A DNA stretch of 8,241 bases from an uncultured Oscillospiraceae bacterium (lineage in GTDB: Bacteria > Bacillota > Clostridia > UBA1381): the NCBI GenBank assembly GCA_945876665.1, contig CAMCPC010000044.1, positions 1-8,241 of the forward strand, in the 5' to 3' direction. Position numbers and translations under genes: made by a program. Below the pieces are notes generated by a model, which did no database searches, was not told the DNA's origin, and saw only the letters and a list, made by a program, of their open reading frames with translations. Below are positions 8,040-8,241 of the stretch, piece by piece; the first letter of the stretch is position 1; each line of letters opens with the position of its first letter.

Positions 8040-8241
8040 ATGGAGATAGAGCATAAAATATCAGTGTTGGGTTCAACCGGCTCAATCGGAACGCAGACGC
8101 TTGAAATTGCCCGTGAATACAAGGGTATAAGCATTGAAGCAATGTCTGCACATTCCAATATAGATCTGCTTGAAAAGCAGGCGAGAGAGTTTAAACCCAA
8201 GCTGGTATGCGTAACTAAGGAAAATAAGGCAAGGGATTTAA
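8040..8241 (+). CDS. dxr: 1-deoxy-D-xylulose-5-phosphate reductoisomerase, N-terminal part (partial)
   Basis: Dxr converts 1-deoxy-D-xylulose 5-phosphate to 2-C-methyl-D-erythritol 4-phosphate with NADPH, the first committed step of the MEP isoprenoid pathway. Only the first 67 codons are present; the gene runs off the right edge without a stop. The nucleotide-binding motif [11 protein letters not shown] (11-21) and the following [19 protein letters not shown] segment (35-53) match Dxr N-termini. The ATG at 8040 follows a GGAGA site at 8027-8031 with an 8-base spacer. Placement after uppS and cdsA is the common bacterial order. The catalytic domain is outside the window. Confidence 0.95.
   Translation, partial: MEIEHKISVLGSTGSIGTQTLEIAREYKGISIEAMSAHSNIDLLEKQAREFKPKLVCVTKENKARDL

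Noticed and set aside
7698..8054. 118-codon - strand frame across the cdsA end and dxr start
   Set aside because: It is antisense to the cdsA signature region and would have to start inside the dxr 5' end. No family resemblance.

Overview
The window is ordinary housekeeping chromosome from a low-to-mid GC, Gram-positive-type anaerobe. The best fit is Clostridia (Eubacteriales, possibly near Lachnospiraceae/Oscillospiraceae). The reasons are strong AGGAGG ribosome-binding sites, two TTG starts, frequent AGA and ATA codons, a secreted amidase with a copper-amine-oxidase-N-type domain, and a Tgt with wording I associate with Lachnospiraceae-like sequences ([18 protein letters not shown]). The taxonomy is inference. 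All supported genes lie on the + strand, tightly packed.

Layout: (1) Bases 1-2725 hold the 3' end of ruvA, then ruvB, then a secreted N-acetylmuramoyl-L-alanine amidase with signal peptide, CuAO_N-like, AMIN and Amidase_3 domains. The unit ends at a clear intrinsic terminator (2735-2773). (2) Bases 2815-4983 hold queA and tgt, two steps of tRNA queuosine modification, read from a predicted sigma-A promoter whose -35 box lies inside that terminator hairpin. (3) Bases 5086-8241 hold pyrH, frr, uppS, cdsA and the 5' part of dxr, read from a near-consensus promoter at 5019-5047. A strong hairpin without a T-tract sits between frr and uppS.

The genes cover Holliday-junction processing (RuvAB), peptidoglycan cleavage, tRNA wobble-base modification (Tgt inserts the precursor base, QueA adds the epoxycyclopentane group), UMP phosphorylation, ribosome recycling and envelope/isoprenoid supply. 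In the last group Dxr feeds the MEP pathway, UppS makes the undecaprenyl carrier and CdsA makes CDP-diacylglycerol. The pyrH-frr-uppS-cdsA-dxr order is a classic bacterial cluster. It is not preceded here by rpsB-tsf, which often sit upstream; tgt is there instead.

I found no mobile element, CRISPR array, tRNA or rRNA gene, riboswitch, or convincing undescribed system. The points worth a second look are regulatory (overlapping terminator and promoter, intra-operon hairpin), the amidase's architecture and position, and a substitution next to the Tgt nucleophile. No stretch longer than 300 bases lacks a gene; the longest gap is 102 bases (4984-5085).
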